DNA of 64,000 bases from Halomonas sp. HAL1. Lineage in GTDB: Bacteria > Pseudomonadota > Gammaproteobacteria > Pseudomonadales > Halomonadaceae. The notes beneath the pieces are model-generated. The model did not search any database. It saw only the letters and a program-made list of their open reading frames with translations, and was not told where the DNA came from. Shown here one piece after another: positions 25,715-35,169 of the stretch (position 1 is the stretch's first letter; each line of letters begins with the position of its first letter). The position numbers were made by a program, and so were the translations under genes. The stretch is taken from positions 2,480,001-2,544,000 of the forward strand of contig NZ_CP130610.1 of NCBI RefSeq assembly GCF_030544485.1. Reading direction: 5' to 3'.

Positions 25715-26692
25715 TCAGCGGGTGTGCAGGTGGCGGGCAACTACCTGCAGCCCGCACTCGTAGTGGCCGTCCAAGGCGGCCAACGCGCAGTTCAGCGTCA
25801 ACGCAGCAATCCGGTCATAATCCTGCAACGCTGAATTGACCGGCTGGGGGAGAAAATCCAGCAGCCGGTGATCGCCAAAGGTGGCCAAACGGATATTTTC
25901 TGGCAAGCCGCCACGCTCCAAGAACACATCAAAGACCCCTTCCAGCAGCGTGTACGACGCCGTTACCAGTGCATCGGCGCCGCCCTCCTCATCCAACAGC
26001 CGGGCTGCAAGGCGCGCCCCTTCGCTACGCTCATAGCTCACTCCACTCAAGATCAGCGGCACAACCTCCGTGCCACTCAATGCCGCCTGGAAACCGCCCC
26101 GCCGTTCGCGGCTGATCGACAGGTTCGGCATTGCCTCCAGCCACGCCACACGTTTGGTCGCCCCACCGATTACCGAGCGTGTCAACGCCTCGGCCGCTTC
26201 GCAGTCATTGCTCACCACGCTGGAAAACAGTGCGGGATTCAGGCCACGATCCATGCCCACCACACACCAGCCCTCGTCTACCAGATCGGCGTAGAAGGTG
26301 TCGTCGCTGGGCAGACAACTGGCGGTGATCAACACCTCACAGCGCTGGGCACGCAGCGCCAGGGCGAGTGCTCGCTCGCTCTCTGCACAGTCATCCGAAC
26401 TGACAATCAGCAACTGATAGCCCTGCTCCCGCGCACCACGCTCCAGGCGTTTCGCCAGCCGGGCATAACTGATGTTCTCCAGGTCCGGCACGATAAGGCC
26501 CAGCAGACGGCTAGCCCCACGACGCAGAGCGGCCGCCTGCGGGTCTATGTGGTAACGGTGCTGACGTACTACTGCCATCACTTTCTCAATCGTTGCCACG
26601 CTAATACGGCGCTGCTCGGCCTGGCCATTAATCACGTAGCTAGCGGTCGTGCGCGAGACGCCGGCTAGCCGGGCAATATCGGCGAGTGTCAT
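25715..26692 (-). CDS. cra: Fructose operon repressor, LacI family
   Basis: 325-residue LacI/GalR regulator of the Cra/FruR group. The helix-turn-helix is at the extreme N-terminus (MTLADIARLAGVSRTTASYV, with the hinge YVINGQAEQRRIS), followed by a periplasmic-binding-type effector domain that normally senses fructose 1-phosphate. The start at 26692 is preceded by a GGGGA site; the open frame continues upstream but homologues begin here. It is divergent from fruBKA, with a perfect Cra palindrome in between, which implies repression of the fru operon and probably autoregulation. Confidence 0.93.
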   Translation of the reverse strand: MTLADIARLAGVSRTTASYVINGQAEQRRISVATIEKVMAVVRQHRYHIDPQAAALRRGASRLLGLIVPDLENISYARLAKRLERGAREQGYQLLIVSSDDCAESERALALALRAQRCEVLITASCLPSDDTFYADLVDEGWCVVGMDRGLNPALFSSVVSNDCEAAEALTRSVIGGATKRVAWLEAMPNLSISRERRGGFQAALSGTEVVPLILSGVSYERSEGARLAARLLDEEGGADALVTASYTLLEGVFDVFLERGGLPENIRLATFGDHRLLDFLPQPVNSALQDYDRIAALTLNCALAALDGHYECGLQVVARHLHTR

Positions 26693-26782
26693 TCGGGTTC
26701 CCCTTGGTGTGACCGGGCAGTTTATCAGCAAGTAAGCGCCTACCAGACCAAAGTCTAAAAGCACGAACCTTGCGTCACGAAG

Positions 26783-26794
26783 TGAATCGATTCA
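26783..26794. promoter_or_regulatory. Cra (FruR) operator between cra and fruB
   Basis: TGAATCGATTCA is a perfect 12-bp palindrome agreeing with the Cra core TGAAWC. A second, weaker candidate (TCGATTCA within 26845-26854) lies closer to fruB. Together they occupy the 289-base divergent region. Confidence 0.82.
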
Positions 26795-26981
26795 GCATAG
26801 CACTAACACTAGATTCATTGGCAAGGATGAATCACCGCTGAAGGGTCGATTCATCCCACTGGCATCAATGCCATTACCATGATCATTTAACGACGATCAC
26901 TTATGTACACGCCCTGCACTCGGCCCAAAGTACTCACCGGAAGTACTTCGCAGCAACAGAGCGCGTTTACAGGAGAATGCT

Positions 26982-29852
26982 ATGTTGACACTCGGCCCCG
27001 ATGACATCCTGCTAGGCCGCCACGCGGATAGCTGGCAAACCGCGTTGGACAGTGCCGCTGAAGCGCTGGTAGACGCCGGACTGGTTGAGGCCGAGTACCG
27101 TGACGGCCTGCACGCTCGCGAAGCACAATCATCGACGTTCCTGGGCAATGCCATCGCGATCCCCCATGGCACGCCAGAAAGCCGCCAGCATGTGAAGCAG
27201 ACTGGCGTTCGCGTGCTCCAGTTTCCCCAAGGAATCGAGTGGCACGACGGTCAACAGGTGCATGTGCTGGTGACCATCGCGGCCCAGAACGATGAGCACT
27301 TGGATATTCTGCGCCAGCTCACTCACGTGCTGGATCGAGAAGGCGTTGCCGAACAGTTAGCCAGCGCCAGTTCCGCTGCCGATGTGGCGCGCCTGCTGTC
27401 CAAACCAACGCTTGAGCCACGCTTGGATGCTGATACGCTCTGTGTCAACTTTCCCGCTCGCGACCCCCAAGAGCTCGCCCTGGCCTCCGCCGCCCGCCTG
27501 CGTCAAAGCGGCTGCGTCGATAACGCCTTCATTGCCGCTGTCGCCGCCGCTCAACCCACCTGGTTAGGCAAGGGGTTGTGGCTGGCCAGCAGCTCGCAAG
27601 GGGTTAATCAGCCCGCGCTTGGGGTCGCCACGCCAGCCTCGCATACCTTGGAAAGCGCTGGCCACCCGGTCCATGCGCTGTTCTGCTTAGCTGCCCACGG
27701 TGATGCCCACCGTCCGCTGTTAGAGCAATTAATGGCCTTGCTGGATAGCGGCGCCAGCGACACGCTGCTCACATGCAACAGTGCTCAACTGCTTTCCCTG
27801 CTGGCGGGCGAGACCGCAAGCACCCACACCCGTCGCGTTCGAGTGCTTAATCCCCATGGCCTGCACGCCCGCCCCGCCAAGCAGTTGGTGCAAGTCGCCC
27901 GCGCCCAGGCAATGTCGATCAATGTGCGGCTGGAAGAAGGCAGCGCCACGCTGGTCTCGGCGGCCAGCTTGACCAAGGTGATCGGCCTGGGCGCTCGCCG
28001 CGGCCAATGGCTAGTGCTGTCCGCCGAAGGTGATAACGCGCGTCAAGCGCTCGAGAGCGTGGCGGAAACGATTGAGGCTGGCTTGGGCGAGAAAGTGACG
28101 TCCCTTGACGGCGGCTTTGACACCGCGCCCGAAGCCAGCACGACTCAACCGGCCGTCGAGCCACTGGCTGCCGACACGCCCCATACCGGCGTGGCCGCTT
28201 CTCCGGGCTTGGCCATTGCCCCGGTGTTTGTTATCCGCCCCATGCAGTTCGACTACCCCGAGCACGCCGATGACGCGGAGCAACAGCTCATCCGCTTGAA
28301 TCACGCCATTAAAGAGGGCGCGGCCCAACTGGAGGCGCTGGTTCGCAATGCCCAGGGCGGCGAAGTCGCCGATATTCTCTCGATGCACGAAGAGATGCTC
28401 GTCGACCCGGAACTTCACCACGCGGCCTCGGATGCCATTCGCGAAGGACGCTCAGCGGAAGCGGGCTGGTGGGAAGCGATTGAAACCGCTGCCCACGCCC
28501 AGGAAATGCTGGCCGACCGCCTGCTGGCCGAACGCGCCGCCGACCTCCGCGACGTGGGCCGCCGCGTACTTGGCGTGCTCTGCGATGTGACGCTTCCTGA
28601 ACCGCCTGACCACCCCTATATTCTGGTCATGGACGACATCGGCCCTTCCGATGTGGCGCGCCTGGATACCTCCCGTGTGCGTGGCCTGCTCACTGTACGC
28701 GGTGGTGCGACAGCCCACAGTGCCATTCTGGCCCGCGCACTGGGTATTCCTGCCGTCGTTGGCGCGGGGCAAGCGGTGATGGCGCTCAACAACGCCAGCA
28801 TGATGATTTTGGATGGTGATCGTGGCCGGGTAACATCGCAACCTTCCGAAGAGCGGTTACAGCGTGCCGAGCAGCAGTTGCTCGACCACCAGCAGCGCGA
28901 AGCCGCTGCCTGGGAAACCCGCTTTGAGGTTGGTCAAACTCGCGATGGCCACCGTGTCGAAGTCGCCGCCAACCTGGGCAATACCGCCCACGCTGCCGAT
29001 GCAGTAGAGCGCGGGGCCGAGGGTGTTGGCCTGCTGCGTACCGAGTTCCTATTCATGGCCCATGCCAGCGCCCCGGATTTGACCACTCAGATCGGCGAGT
29101 ACCGCCAAGCGGTGGAAGCGTTAGGCGGCCGCCCGCTGGTGGCACGTACCCTGGATGTGGGCGGTGACAAGCCGCTGCCTTACTGGCCGGTTCCCCAGGA
29201 AGATAACCCCTTCCTAGGGCTGCGCGGTATTCGCCTGGCACTGACCCAGCCCGACGTGCTCGAGACCCAACTGCGCGCGCTGTTGATGGCCAGCAAAGAT
29301 CACCCTTTGCGCATCATGCTACCGATGATCAAGGACATTGCCGAGTTTCGGGCGGTCAAGGTGATCTATGATCGCCTGCTGCAAGAGATCCCCGCCTCCC
29401 AGCGCGCTACCGATGTGCAGCTCGGGGTGATGATTGAAGTACCTTCCAGCGCGCTGCTGGCACCCAGCCTTGCCGCCGAGGTGGACTTCTTCTCGGTGGG
29501 CACCAATGATTTGACCCAGTACACCCTGGCGATTGACCGCGGTCATCCGGAGCTTTCTGCCCAGGCCGATGGCCTACACCCGGCGGTGCTGCGTCTAATC
29601 CAGATGACCGTGGCCGCAGCGCATAGCCAAGGCAAGTGGGTCGGTGTGTGTGGTGAGCTGGCCTCGGATGCCGTGGCTATTCCCGTATTAGTTGGCCTGG
29701 GCGTGGATGAACTCTCGGTCAGCGCGCGGCAGATTCCTTTGGTGAAAGCTCGCCTGCGCGAGTTTGATTTTGCAGACGCCCAGGCCATCGCTCAGCTAGC
29801 GCTTTCACAAGCGACCAGTGACGAAGTGCGTGATGCACTGGAGGCGCGCTAA
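26982..29852 (+). CDS. fruB: Fructose PTS multiphosphoryl transfer protein (EIIA-HPr-EI fusion)
   Basis: 956-residue soluble protein that relays phosphate from phosphoenolpyruvate to fructose permease FruA. Domains in order: EIIA-Fru at about 1-145 with the phospho-His in IPHGT (His62); a linker region to about 280; HPr at about 284-370 with phospho-His295 in GLHARP; and enzyme I from about 395 to the end, with phospho-His579 in GGATAHSAILAR, plus SVGTNDLTQYT and the catalytic cysteine in GVCGELASD. This is the Pseudomonas-type self-contained fructose PTS, needing no separate EI or HPr. Its stop overlaps the fruK start by one base. Confidence 0.97.
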   Translation: MLTLGPDDILLGRHADSWQTALDSAAEALVDAGLVEAEYRDGLHAREAQSSTFLGNAIAIPHGTPESRQHVKQTGVRVLQFPQGIEWHDGQQVHVLVTIAAQNDEHLDILRQLTHVLDREGVAEQLASASSAADVARLLSKPTLEPRLDADTLCVNFPARDPQELALASAARLRQSGCVDNAFIAAVAAAQPTWLGKGLWLASSSQGVNQPALGVATPASHTLESAGHPVHALFCLAAHGDAHRPLLEQLMALLDSGASDTLLTCNSAQLLSLLAGETASTHTRRVRVLNPHGLHARPAKQLVQVARAQAMSINVRLEEGSATLVSAASLTKVIGLGARRGQWLVLSAEGDNARQALESVAETIEAGLGEKVTSLDGGFDTAPEASTTQPAVEPLAADTPHTGVAASPGLAIAPVFVIRPMQFDYPEHADDAEQQLIRLNHAIKEGAAQLEALVRNAQGGEVADILSMHEEMLVDPELHHAASDAIREGRSAEAGWWEAIETAAHAQEMLADRLLAERAADLRDVGRRVLGVLCDVTLPEPPDHPYILVMDDIGPSDVARLDTSRVRGLLTVRGGATAHSAILARALGIPAVVGAGQAVMALNNASMMILDGDRGRVTSQPSEERLQRAEQQLLDHQQREAAAWETRFEVGQTRDGHRVEVAANLGNTAHAADAVERGAEGVGLLRTEFLFMAHASAPDLTTQIGEYRQAVEALGGRPLVARTLDVGGDKPLPYWPVPQEDNPFLGLRGIRLALTQPDVLETQLRALLMASKDHPLRIMLPMIKDIAEFRAVKVIYDRLLQEIPASQRATDVQLGVMIEVPSSALLAPSLAAEVDFFSVGTNDLTQYTLAIDRGHPELSAQADGLHPAVLRLIQMTVAAAHSQGKWVGVCGELASDAVAIPVLVGLGVDELSVSARQIPLVKARLREFDFADAQAIAQLALSQATSDEVRDALEAR

Positions 29853-30823
29853 TGGCCCGCGTGCTTTGCATTACGCTCAACCCAGCGCTGGATTTAGCGT
29901 TTAACCTTGACGCCTTAGTATTGGGCAGCGTCAACCGCCCTACCAGCACGCAGCTCGAAGCCGCTGGTAAAGGCGTTAATGTTGCCCGTGTATTGGCAGA
30001 GCTTGGTCATAGCGTCACGGTCAGCGGCTTTTTAGGCAGCGAGAACGACGCGCCCTTCGCCCTGGCTTTCAAACAGCTGGGGCTGGCCGATGCCTTCGTG
30101 CGGGTGCCTGGCAGCACGCGTATCAATGCCAAACTGGCTGAACAGGGTGGCCGCGTTACCGATATCAACGGTCCCGGCATGCCGATTGACGCCACACATT
30201 TACAAACGCTAATCGACACGTTGGACGCCGAACTGAGCAGCGCGATGCCACCCCAGGCAGTGGTTGTCGCTGGCAGCCTGCCCCCAGGGCTGTCATTGGA
30301 TGGTTTTCGCCAGCTGCTGGAGCACTTGAACGCCAGTGGTGTGCCGCTATGGGTGGATACCAGCGGCCCGGCTCTTAACGCCGCCATCGACGCCCACCCG
30401 GCGGGCATCAAGCCCAATGAAAATGAACTCGCCGACTGGGCAGGGGACACTCTCGACACGACGCCAGCACGCTTGACGGCCGCCAAGCGGCTACATCAAA
30501 GCGGCATCGCCCATGCGCTTGTGTCAGCGGGTGCCGAAGGCGTGCTGTGGGTGAACGCCCAAGGCGCCTGGCACGCCACGCCCCCCAAGGTGACGGCAAC
30601 CAACACGGTGTGCGCTGGCGATACCTTTGTCGCGGGCATGCTCCACGGCTTACTTAATCAACACGACCCGGAACGAACGCTGCGCTTTGCTACCGCACTC
30701 TCTGCCGAGGCCGTACGCCATGTCGGTGTCGGTAACGCCAACGCTGCGGATTTCGACTCACTCCAACAACACACCCGGATACGGCGTCTTGATGACTCCA
30801 TCACCGAGGGAGCTACGCTATGA
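29852..30823 (+). CDS. fruK: 1-phosphofructokinase
   Basis: Phosphorylates fructose 1-phosphate to fructose 1,6-bisphosphate. 323 residues, PfkB family: N-terminal TLNPALDLAF, the GKGVNVARVLAELG glycine motif, and the C-terminal VCAGDTFVAGML with the catalytic Asp (usual form GAGDS; here CAGDT). It is packed between fruB (1-base overlap) and fruA (4-base overlap), consistent with stoichiometric translation of the fru operon. Confidence 0.96.
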   Translation: MARVLCITLNPALDLAFNLDALVLGSVNRPTSTQLEAAGKGVNVARVLAELGHSVTVSGFLGSENDAPFALAFKQLGLADAFVRVPGSTRINAKLAEQGGRVTDINGPGMPIDATHLQTLIDTLDAELSSAMPPQAVVVAGSLPPGLSLDGFRQLLEHLNASGVPLWVDTSGPALNAAIDAHPAGIKPNENELADWAGDTLDTTPARLTAAKRLHQSGIAHALVSAGAEGVLWVNAQGAWHATPPKVTATNTVCAGDTFVAGMLHGLLNQHDPERTLRFATALSAEAVRHVGVGNANAADFDSLQQHTRIRRLDDSITEGATL

Positions 30824-32562
30824 ACATAATTCTGATTACCGCCTGCCCCAGCGGCATGGCTACCACCTTCCTCGCTGCCAAGCGCCTGGAGCAGGCTGCC
30901 CAGCGCCAAGGCTGGTCGGTACACGTTGAAATGCATGGCGAAATCGCGCCACTGCAGGCTGCTACTGCTGATCAGATTGCTAACGCCGATTTGATTGCGG
31001 TCGCCGCCGATCACGTGCCCGCCCCGGAACGCTTCGAAGGCAAGCGCCTGTTCCAGGCACCGATTGCCAGCGCGCTCCCCGACCCTAGCGGTTTTCTGGC
31101 CCAGGCCAAGCGTGAAGCGCCGATTTACAGCGCGCCTGCCGCGCCTGCAGCCTCCGTTTCTACCGCTGCAAGCAGCGCGGGTGGCAAGAAAATTGTCGCG
31201 GTCACCGCCTGTCCTACCGGCGTCGCCCACACTTTTATGGCCGCCGAAGCGCTCTCGGAAGCAGGTAAAGCCATGGGCCACGCCATTCGCGTGGAAACTC
31301 AAGGCTCGGTGGGCGCACAAGACAAATTAACGGAAGAAGAGATCGCTCAGGCCGATGTGGTGCTACTAGCTTGCGATATCGACGTTGATCCGTCGCGGTT
31401 TGCAGGCAAGCGCATCTACCGCACGTCTACCGGCAACGCGCTGAAAAAGCCGCGCCCCACCATTGAAGCCGCGCTGGAAAACGCGGCACTGGAAAATAGC
31501 GGTTCGGCCAATACCGCTAGCGACACTAAGAGCGTCAAAGAGAAAGGCGTTTATAAGCACCTGCTCACCGGCGTTTCCTTTATGCTGCCGATGGTCGTGG
31601 CGGGGGGCCTGCTGATTGCGCTCTCTTTTGTGTTTGGCATTGAAGCGTTTGAGCAGGAAGGCACCCTGGCCGCTGCGCTGATGCAAATCGGTGGTGGCAC
31701 CGCCTTTGCGCTGATGATTCCGGTACTGGCAGGTTATATCGCTTACTCTATTGCCGACCGCCCCGGCATCGCACCGGGTATGATTGGCGGCATGCTGGCG
31801 GCCAATATCGGCTCCGGCTTTATCGGCGGTATCTTGGCTGGCTTCCTGGCGGGCTATGTGGCGCTGGCGGTCACTCGTTACGTCAAACTGCCCTCCAGCG
31901 TTGAATCCCTGAAGCCGATTCTGATCATTCCGCTGGTCGCCAGTTTGGTTACCGGCCTGACCATGATCTACGTGATTGGTGAGCCGGTCGCGGCGCTGCT
32001 GAATGCGCTGACCAGTTTCCTCGAATCCATGGGCTCCACCAATGCGGTACTGCTGGGTATTCTGCTGGGCGCAATGATGTGCTTTGACCTGGGTGGCCCG
32101 GTCAACAAAGCCGCGTACACCTTTGGCGTGGGCCTGCTCGCCTCTGAAACTTACGGCCCCATGGCGGCGATTATGGCAGCGGGGATGGTGCCTGCCATTG
32201 GTATGGGGATTGCCAGTTTTGTCGCGCGCAACAAGTTCTCAGCACCGGAGCGCGAAGCGGGTAAAGCCTCATTCGTGCTGGGCCTCTGCTTTATCAGTGA
32301 AGGCGCGATCCCCTTCGCGGCGAAAGATCCGCTGCGGGTCATTCCGGCCTGTATCGCGGGCGGGGCACTCACCGGCGCGCTCTCGATGCTGGTGGGTGCG
32401 AAGCTAATGGCGCCCCATGGCGGTATCTTCGTACTGCTGATCCCCAACGCCATTACCCCGGCACTGCTCTACCTGGGCGCTATTATAGCGGGTTCACTGG
32501 TTACCGGGTTAGGCTATGCGTTTATCAAACGCGGCGCGGCTCAAGTAGCGGTTGCTACCTAA
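30820..32562 (+). CDS. fruA: Fructose PTS permease, EIIBC component
   Basis: 580-residue inner-membrane permease that imports fructose as fructose 1-phosphate. Two tandem EIIB domains: a degenerate N-terminal EIIB-prime with ITACPSGMATT (about 1-100) and a functional EIIB at about 125-220 with the phospho-cysteine in VTACPTGVAHTFMAA. The EIIC domain from about 245 to the end has many membrane segments and the GGPVNKAAY and EGAIPFA blocks of the substrate site. Both EIIB units keep their cysteine. It ends the fruBKA operon. Confidence 0.96.
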   Translation: MNIILITACPSGMATTFLAAKRLEQAAQRQGWSVHVEMHGEIAPLQAATADQIANADLIAVAADHVPAPERFEGKRLFQAPIASALPDPSGFLAQAKREAPIYSAPAAPAASVSTAASSAGGKKIVAVTACPTGVAHTFMAAEALSEAGKAMGHAIRVETQGSVGAQDKLTEEEIAQADVVLLACDIDVDPSRFAGKRIYRTSTGNALKKPRPTIEAALENAALENSGSANTASDTKSVKEKGVYKHLLTGVSFMLPMVVAGGLLIALSFVFGIEAFEQEGTLAAALMQIGGGTAFALMIPVLAGYIAYSIADRPGIAPGMIGGMLAANIGSGFIGGILAGFLAGYVALAVTRYVKLPSSVESLKPILIIPLVASLVTGLTMIYVIGEPVAALLNALTSFLESMGSTNAVLLGILLGAMMCFDLGGPVNKAAYTFGVGLLASETYGPMAAIMAAGMVPAIGMGIASFVARNKFSAPEREAGKASFVLGLCFISEGAIPFAAKDPLRVIPACIAGGALTGALSMLVGAKLMAPHGGIFVLLIPNAITPALLYLGAIIAGSLVTGLGYAFIKRGAAQVAVAT

Positions 32563-32577
32563 CGGCTGACCCTACCC

Positions 32578-32609
32578 TGTGTGGGCAGGCACGATAGCCT
32601 GCCCACACA
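32578..32609 (+). terminator. Hairpin after fruA
   Basis: A 13-bp perfect stem (TGTGTGGGCAGGC and its complement) around ACGATA, 16 bases after the fruA stop. The T-tract is poor, so termination may be incomplete or the hairpin may protect the fru mRNA end. Confidence 0.65.
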
Positions 32610-32676
32610 AATACGTAGCTTTACGCAGTTAATGCAAGTCTAGTCATAAATGCCCTCTACTCCTCGCCGCTTTTTA

Positions 32677-32691
32677 TGTAGTATTTTTACA
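32677..32691. promoter_or_regulatory. HexR-type operator upstream of pgi
   Basis: TGTAGTATTTTTACA, ending 68 bases before the pgi start. It agrees with the zwf and gapA/mgsA sites at all conserved end positions. Confidence 0.7.
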
Positions 32692-32759
32692 TAACGCCAC
32701 GTTTAGTTTGCCATTCGGTTCTGGTTACTACATTCACTTAATAACAAACGGATCGCCCT

Positions 32760-34427
32760 ATGTTTCAGCTCACTCGTAGTGTCACCTGGCAGGCGCTTGA
32801 CCGCCTACGCGACAAAACCGCTAACGACCGCATTCGTGACTACTTCACCAATGATCCTCAGCGCTTTGAGAAAATGAGCCTTCGGGTGGGCGGTCTGTTT
32901 CTTGACTACTCCAAGCACCATGTTTCCGATGAAGTGCTTACCAAGTTGATTGAACTAGCCGACCACTCGGCACTGGTACAGCGCCGGGCACAGATGTTCT
33001 CCGGGGATATTATCAACGTTACGGAAAACCGCCCGGTACTGCATACGGCTCTGCGTCACTTAGGCGATGAGCCGGTGTATGTGGACGGCGAAGACGTTAT
33101 GCCCGAGATCACCCGGACACGTGAGCAGATCAAGCTGTTCTCTGAAGCGGTGCGCAATGGCGAGTGGAAAGGCTACAGCGGCAAACGTATTAAAGATGTG
33201 GTCAATATCGGTATTGGCGGCTCGGATCTCGGCCCTAATATGGCGGTGCGCGCACTGCTCAAATACCGCCATCCGGAACTGCACTTTCACTTCGTTTCCA
33301 ACGTAGACGGCACCCATATCCAGAAGGTGCTTTCGCGCCTCGACCCGGCGACTACGTTGTTTATCGTCTCTACCAAGACCTTTTCTACACAGGAGACGCT
33401 GCTAAACGCCAAAACCGCACGGCGCTGGTTCCTAGAGAACGCTGGCGAAGACGCCGACGTGGGTGCGCACTTTATCGCTGCCTCCACCAACCGCAAAGCG
33501 GCTATGGAGTTCGGCATTCGCGAAGAGAACGTGTTCGAATTCTGGGCCTGGGTGGGGGGGCGCTACTCCATGTGGTCCTCCATTGGCCTGCCTATTGCGC
33601 TTTCGGTCGGTTTCGAAGGCTTTATCGAGCTGCTCGAAGGCGCCCATGAAATGGATAATCACTTTATCCATGCGCCCTTCTCAGAGAACATGCCGGTGCT
33701 GATGGCGCTGATTGGTATTTGGTACATCAACTTTATTGGTGCCGAAACCCAGGCCATCGTGCCCTACGATCAGGCGCTGAACCAGCTGCCTTCTTTCCTG
33801 CAGCAGTTGGACATGGAGTCTAACGGCAAGTCGGTAGATATTTTCGGCCACCCGGTGAACTACAAAACCGGCCCGATTGTGTGGGGCCAAACCGGCTCCA
33901 ACGGCCAGCACGCTTTCTTCCAACTACTGCACCAGGGCACCCGCTACGTACCGATTGATTTTATTGCCTCGCTCAAGCCCGAGCCGGGAGTCGAAGACCA
34001 CCACTTCGCTCTATTGACCAATATGCTCGCCCAGGCCAACGCCTTTATGGAAGGCAGCCAGGGGGACAGCAAAGAGCTAAGCCAGCACGACCCCTACAGC
34101 TGCCCCGGCAACCGACCTTCCAGCACGCTACTGCTGGACGAGCTAACGCCGAAAAACCTGGGCGCGCTGATTGCGCTTTATGAGCACAAAGTGTTCGTCC
34201 AAGGAGTTATCTGGAACATCAACTCGTTTGACCAGTGGGGCGTACAGCTCGGCAAACGCATCGCGGGTGAAATCAGCGAACGCATCGACGCCCACGCCGC
34301 CGACTTCGACGCCTCCACTCAAGGCCTGCTGGAACTGGTTCGTGCTCACTTCCCTAATGGCGGCAGCGAAAAGGAAACCGGCCCGACTGCCAGTGCCGAT
34401 AAAAAGCCCGCGAGGAAGAAGCGCTAG
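32760..34427 (+). CDS. pgi: Glucose-6-phosphate isomerase
   Basis: Interconverts glucose 6-phosphate and fructose 6-phosphate. 555 residues, full length. Family signatures are present: VNIGIGGSDLGPNMA, DGTHIQKVL, VGGRYSMWSSIGL, and the C-terminal QGVIWNINSFDQWGVQLGK. The ribosome site is weak. The gene follows fruA but has its own HexR-type operator and lies beyond a hairpin, so it is probably transcribed alone. In an organism using the Entner-Doudoroff route it would recycle fructose 6-phosphate back to glucose 6-phosphate. A run of seven G residues occurs near 33554 inside an intact frame. Confidence 0.98.
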   Translation: MFQLTRSVTWQALDRLRDKTANDRIRDYFTNDPQRFEKMSLRVGGLFLDYSKHHVSDEVLTKLIELADHSALVQRRAQMFSGDIINVTENRPVLHTALRHLGDEPVYVDGEDVMPEITRTREQIKLFSEAVRNGEWKGYSGKRIKDVVNIGIGGSDLGPNMAVRALLKYRHPELHFHFVSNVDGTHIQKVLSRLDPATTLFIVSTKTFSTQETLLNAKTARRWFLENAGEDADVGAHFIAASTNRKAAMEFGIREENVFEFWAWVGGRYSMWSSIGLPIALSVGFEGFIELLEGAHEMDNHFIHAPFSENMPVLMALIGIWYINFIGAETQAIVPYDQALNQLPSFLQQLDMESNGKSVDIFGHPVNYKTGPIVWGQTGSNGQHAFFQLLHQGTRYVPIDFIASLKPEPGVEDHHFALLTNMLAQANAFMEGSQGDSKELSQHDPYSCPGNRPSSTLLLDELTPKNLGALIALYEHKVFVQGVIWNINSFDQWGVQLGKRIAGEISERIDAHAADFDASTQGLLELVRAHFPNGGSEKETGPTASADKKPARKKR

Positions 34428-34458
34428 GCTAGTTTGGTAACCGGGTAAAAAAACAAAT

Positions 34459-34482
34459 GCCTTGGCTTTCTCAAGCCAAGGC
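34459..34482. terminator. Terminator between pgi and the convergent DinB-family gene
   Basis: A 10-bp perfect stem (GCCTTGGCTT / AAGCCAAGGC) with a TCTC loop. On the minus strand it is followed by ATTTGTTTTTTT; on the plus strand only by GTTT. It lies 31 bases after the pgi stop and serves at least the minus-strand transcript, probably both. Confidence 0.82.
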
Positions 34483-34561
34483 GTTTCGCAGCCCTGAAAC
34501 CTTCGGTTCGTAATAACTGACGGTTTCCAGCAACTCGGTTTCCGGCGTCTAAGCATACTTC

Positions 34562-35098
34562 TTAAGACTCATTCGGAATCAGCTCCAATAGATCAGTGAC
34601 ACCAATATCGATACCGGCCTGGGAGAACAAAGTACTTACCTGCCCACGGTGGTGGGTTTGGTGATTGAAGAAGTGAACAATCAGGCTTGAGTAGCACCTG
34701 CTTGACTCCACTCCCTTAGTGTTTTGGTAATTCAACACGGTATTGAGGTCGTCGTCAGTCAGCGCGGCTATCCAGTTGATAATCACGCTATCTAGCCATT
34801 GGCGATGCGCCCTCAGGCCTTCCAAATCGTCAAACATGTTTTGATCAAGGCGCTCTGGAATGGGCAAAGGAATCATTACCGCAAGCGTTGTAGCTGAGGA
34901 AGTATGGGTTGCAAACCGCTTAAGCCAGAGAGTGTCGGCAACCACGATGTGGTTTAAGGTGCCAAAAATAGAGCCAAAGAACGCACCTCTATCGTTGCTT
35001 AGCTCTTCGGCACTCATCTGGCTAGCGGCGCCGTACACCTTGGCGTTCATCCACTGATTGTAAGTGGCCAATTGCTCGAAGTGTTGTTGAAGTTTCAT
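34562..35098 (-). CDS. DinB family protein
   Basis: 178-residue member of the DinB/YfiT four-helix superfamily of metal-dependent thiol transferases. The usual His triad is visible: His in LNHIVVADTLW and two in FNHQTHHRGQV, so a metal site is likely intact. Substrates of this family vary (bacillithiol, mycothiol, others) and none can be named here. It lies alone between pgi and an SDR gene. A strong terminator follows. Confidence 0.88.
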   Translation of the reverse strand: MKLQQHFEQLATYNQWMNAKVYGAASQMSAEELSNDRGAFFGSIFGTLNHIVVADTLWLKRFATHTSSATTLAVMIPLPIPERLDQNMFDDLEGLRAHRQWLDSVIINWIAALTDDDLNTVLNYQNTKGVESSRCYSSLIVHFFNHQTHHRGQVSTLFSQAGIDIGVTDLLELIPNES

Positions 35099-35169
35099 GG
35101 ATTAAAAGACCTTTCCTTGTCAAAAGCAGCATCCCTACAGAACGCGTTAAATATGGGCAGATAACCCCG

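Noticed and set aside
25868..26668. Plus-strand open frame (266 codons) opposite cra
   Set aside because: Mirror of the cra coding sequence, with a product rich in Gln, His and Arg and without domains; cra is unmistakable on the other strand.
33554..33560. Run of seven G residues in pgi as a phase-variation tract
   Set aside because: The frame is intact, the run is short, and pgi is not a surface gene; no reason to expect selected slippage.
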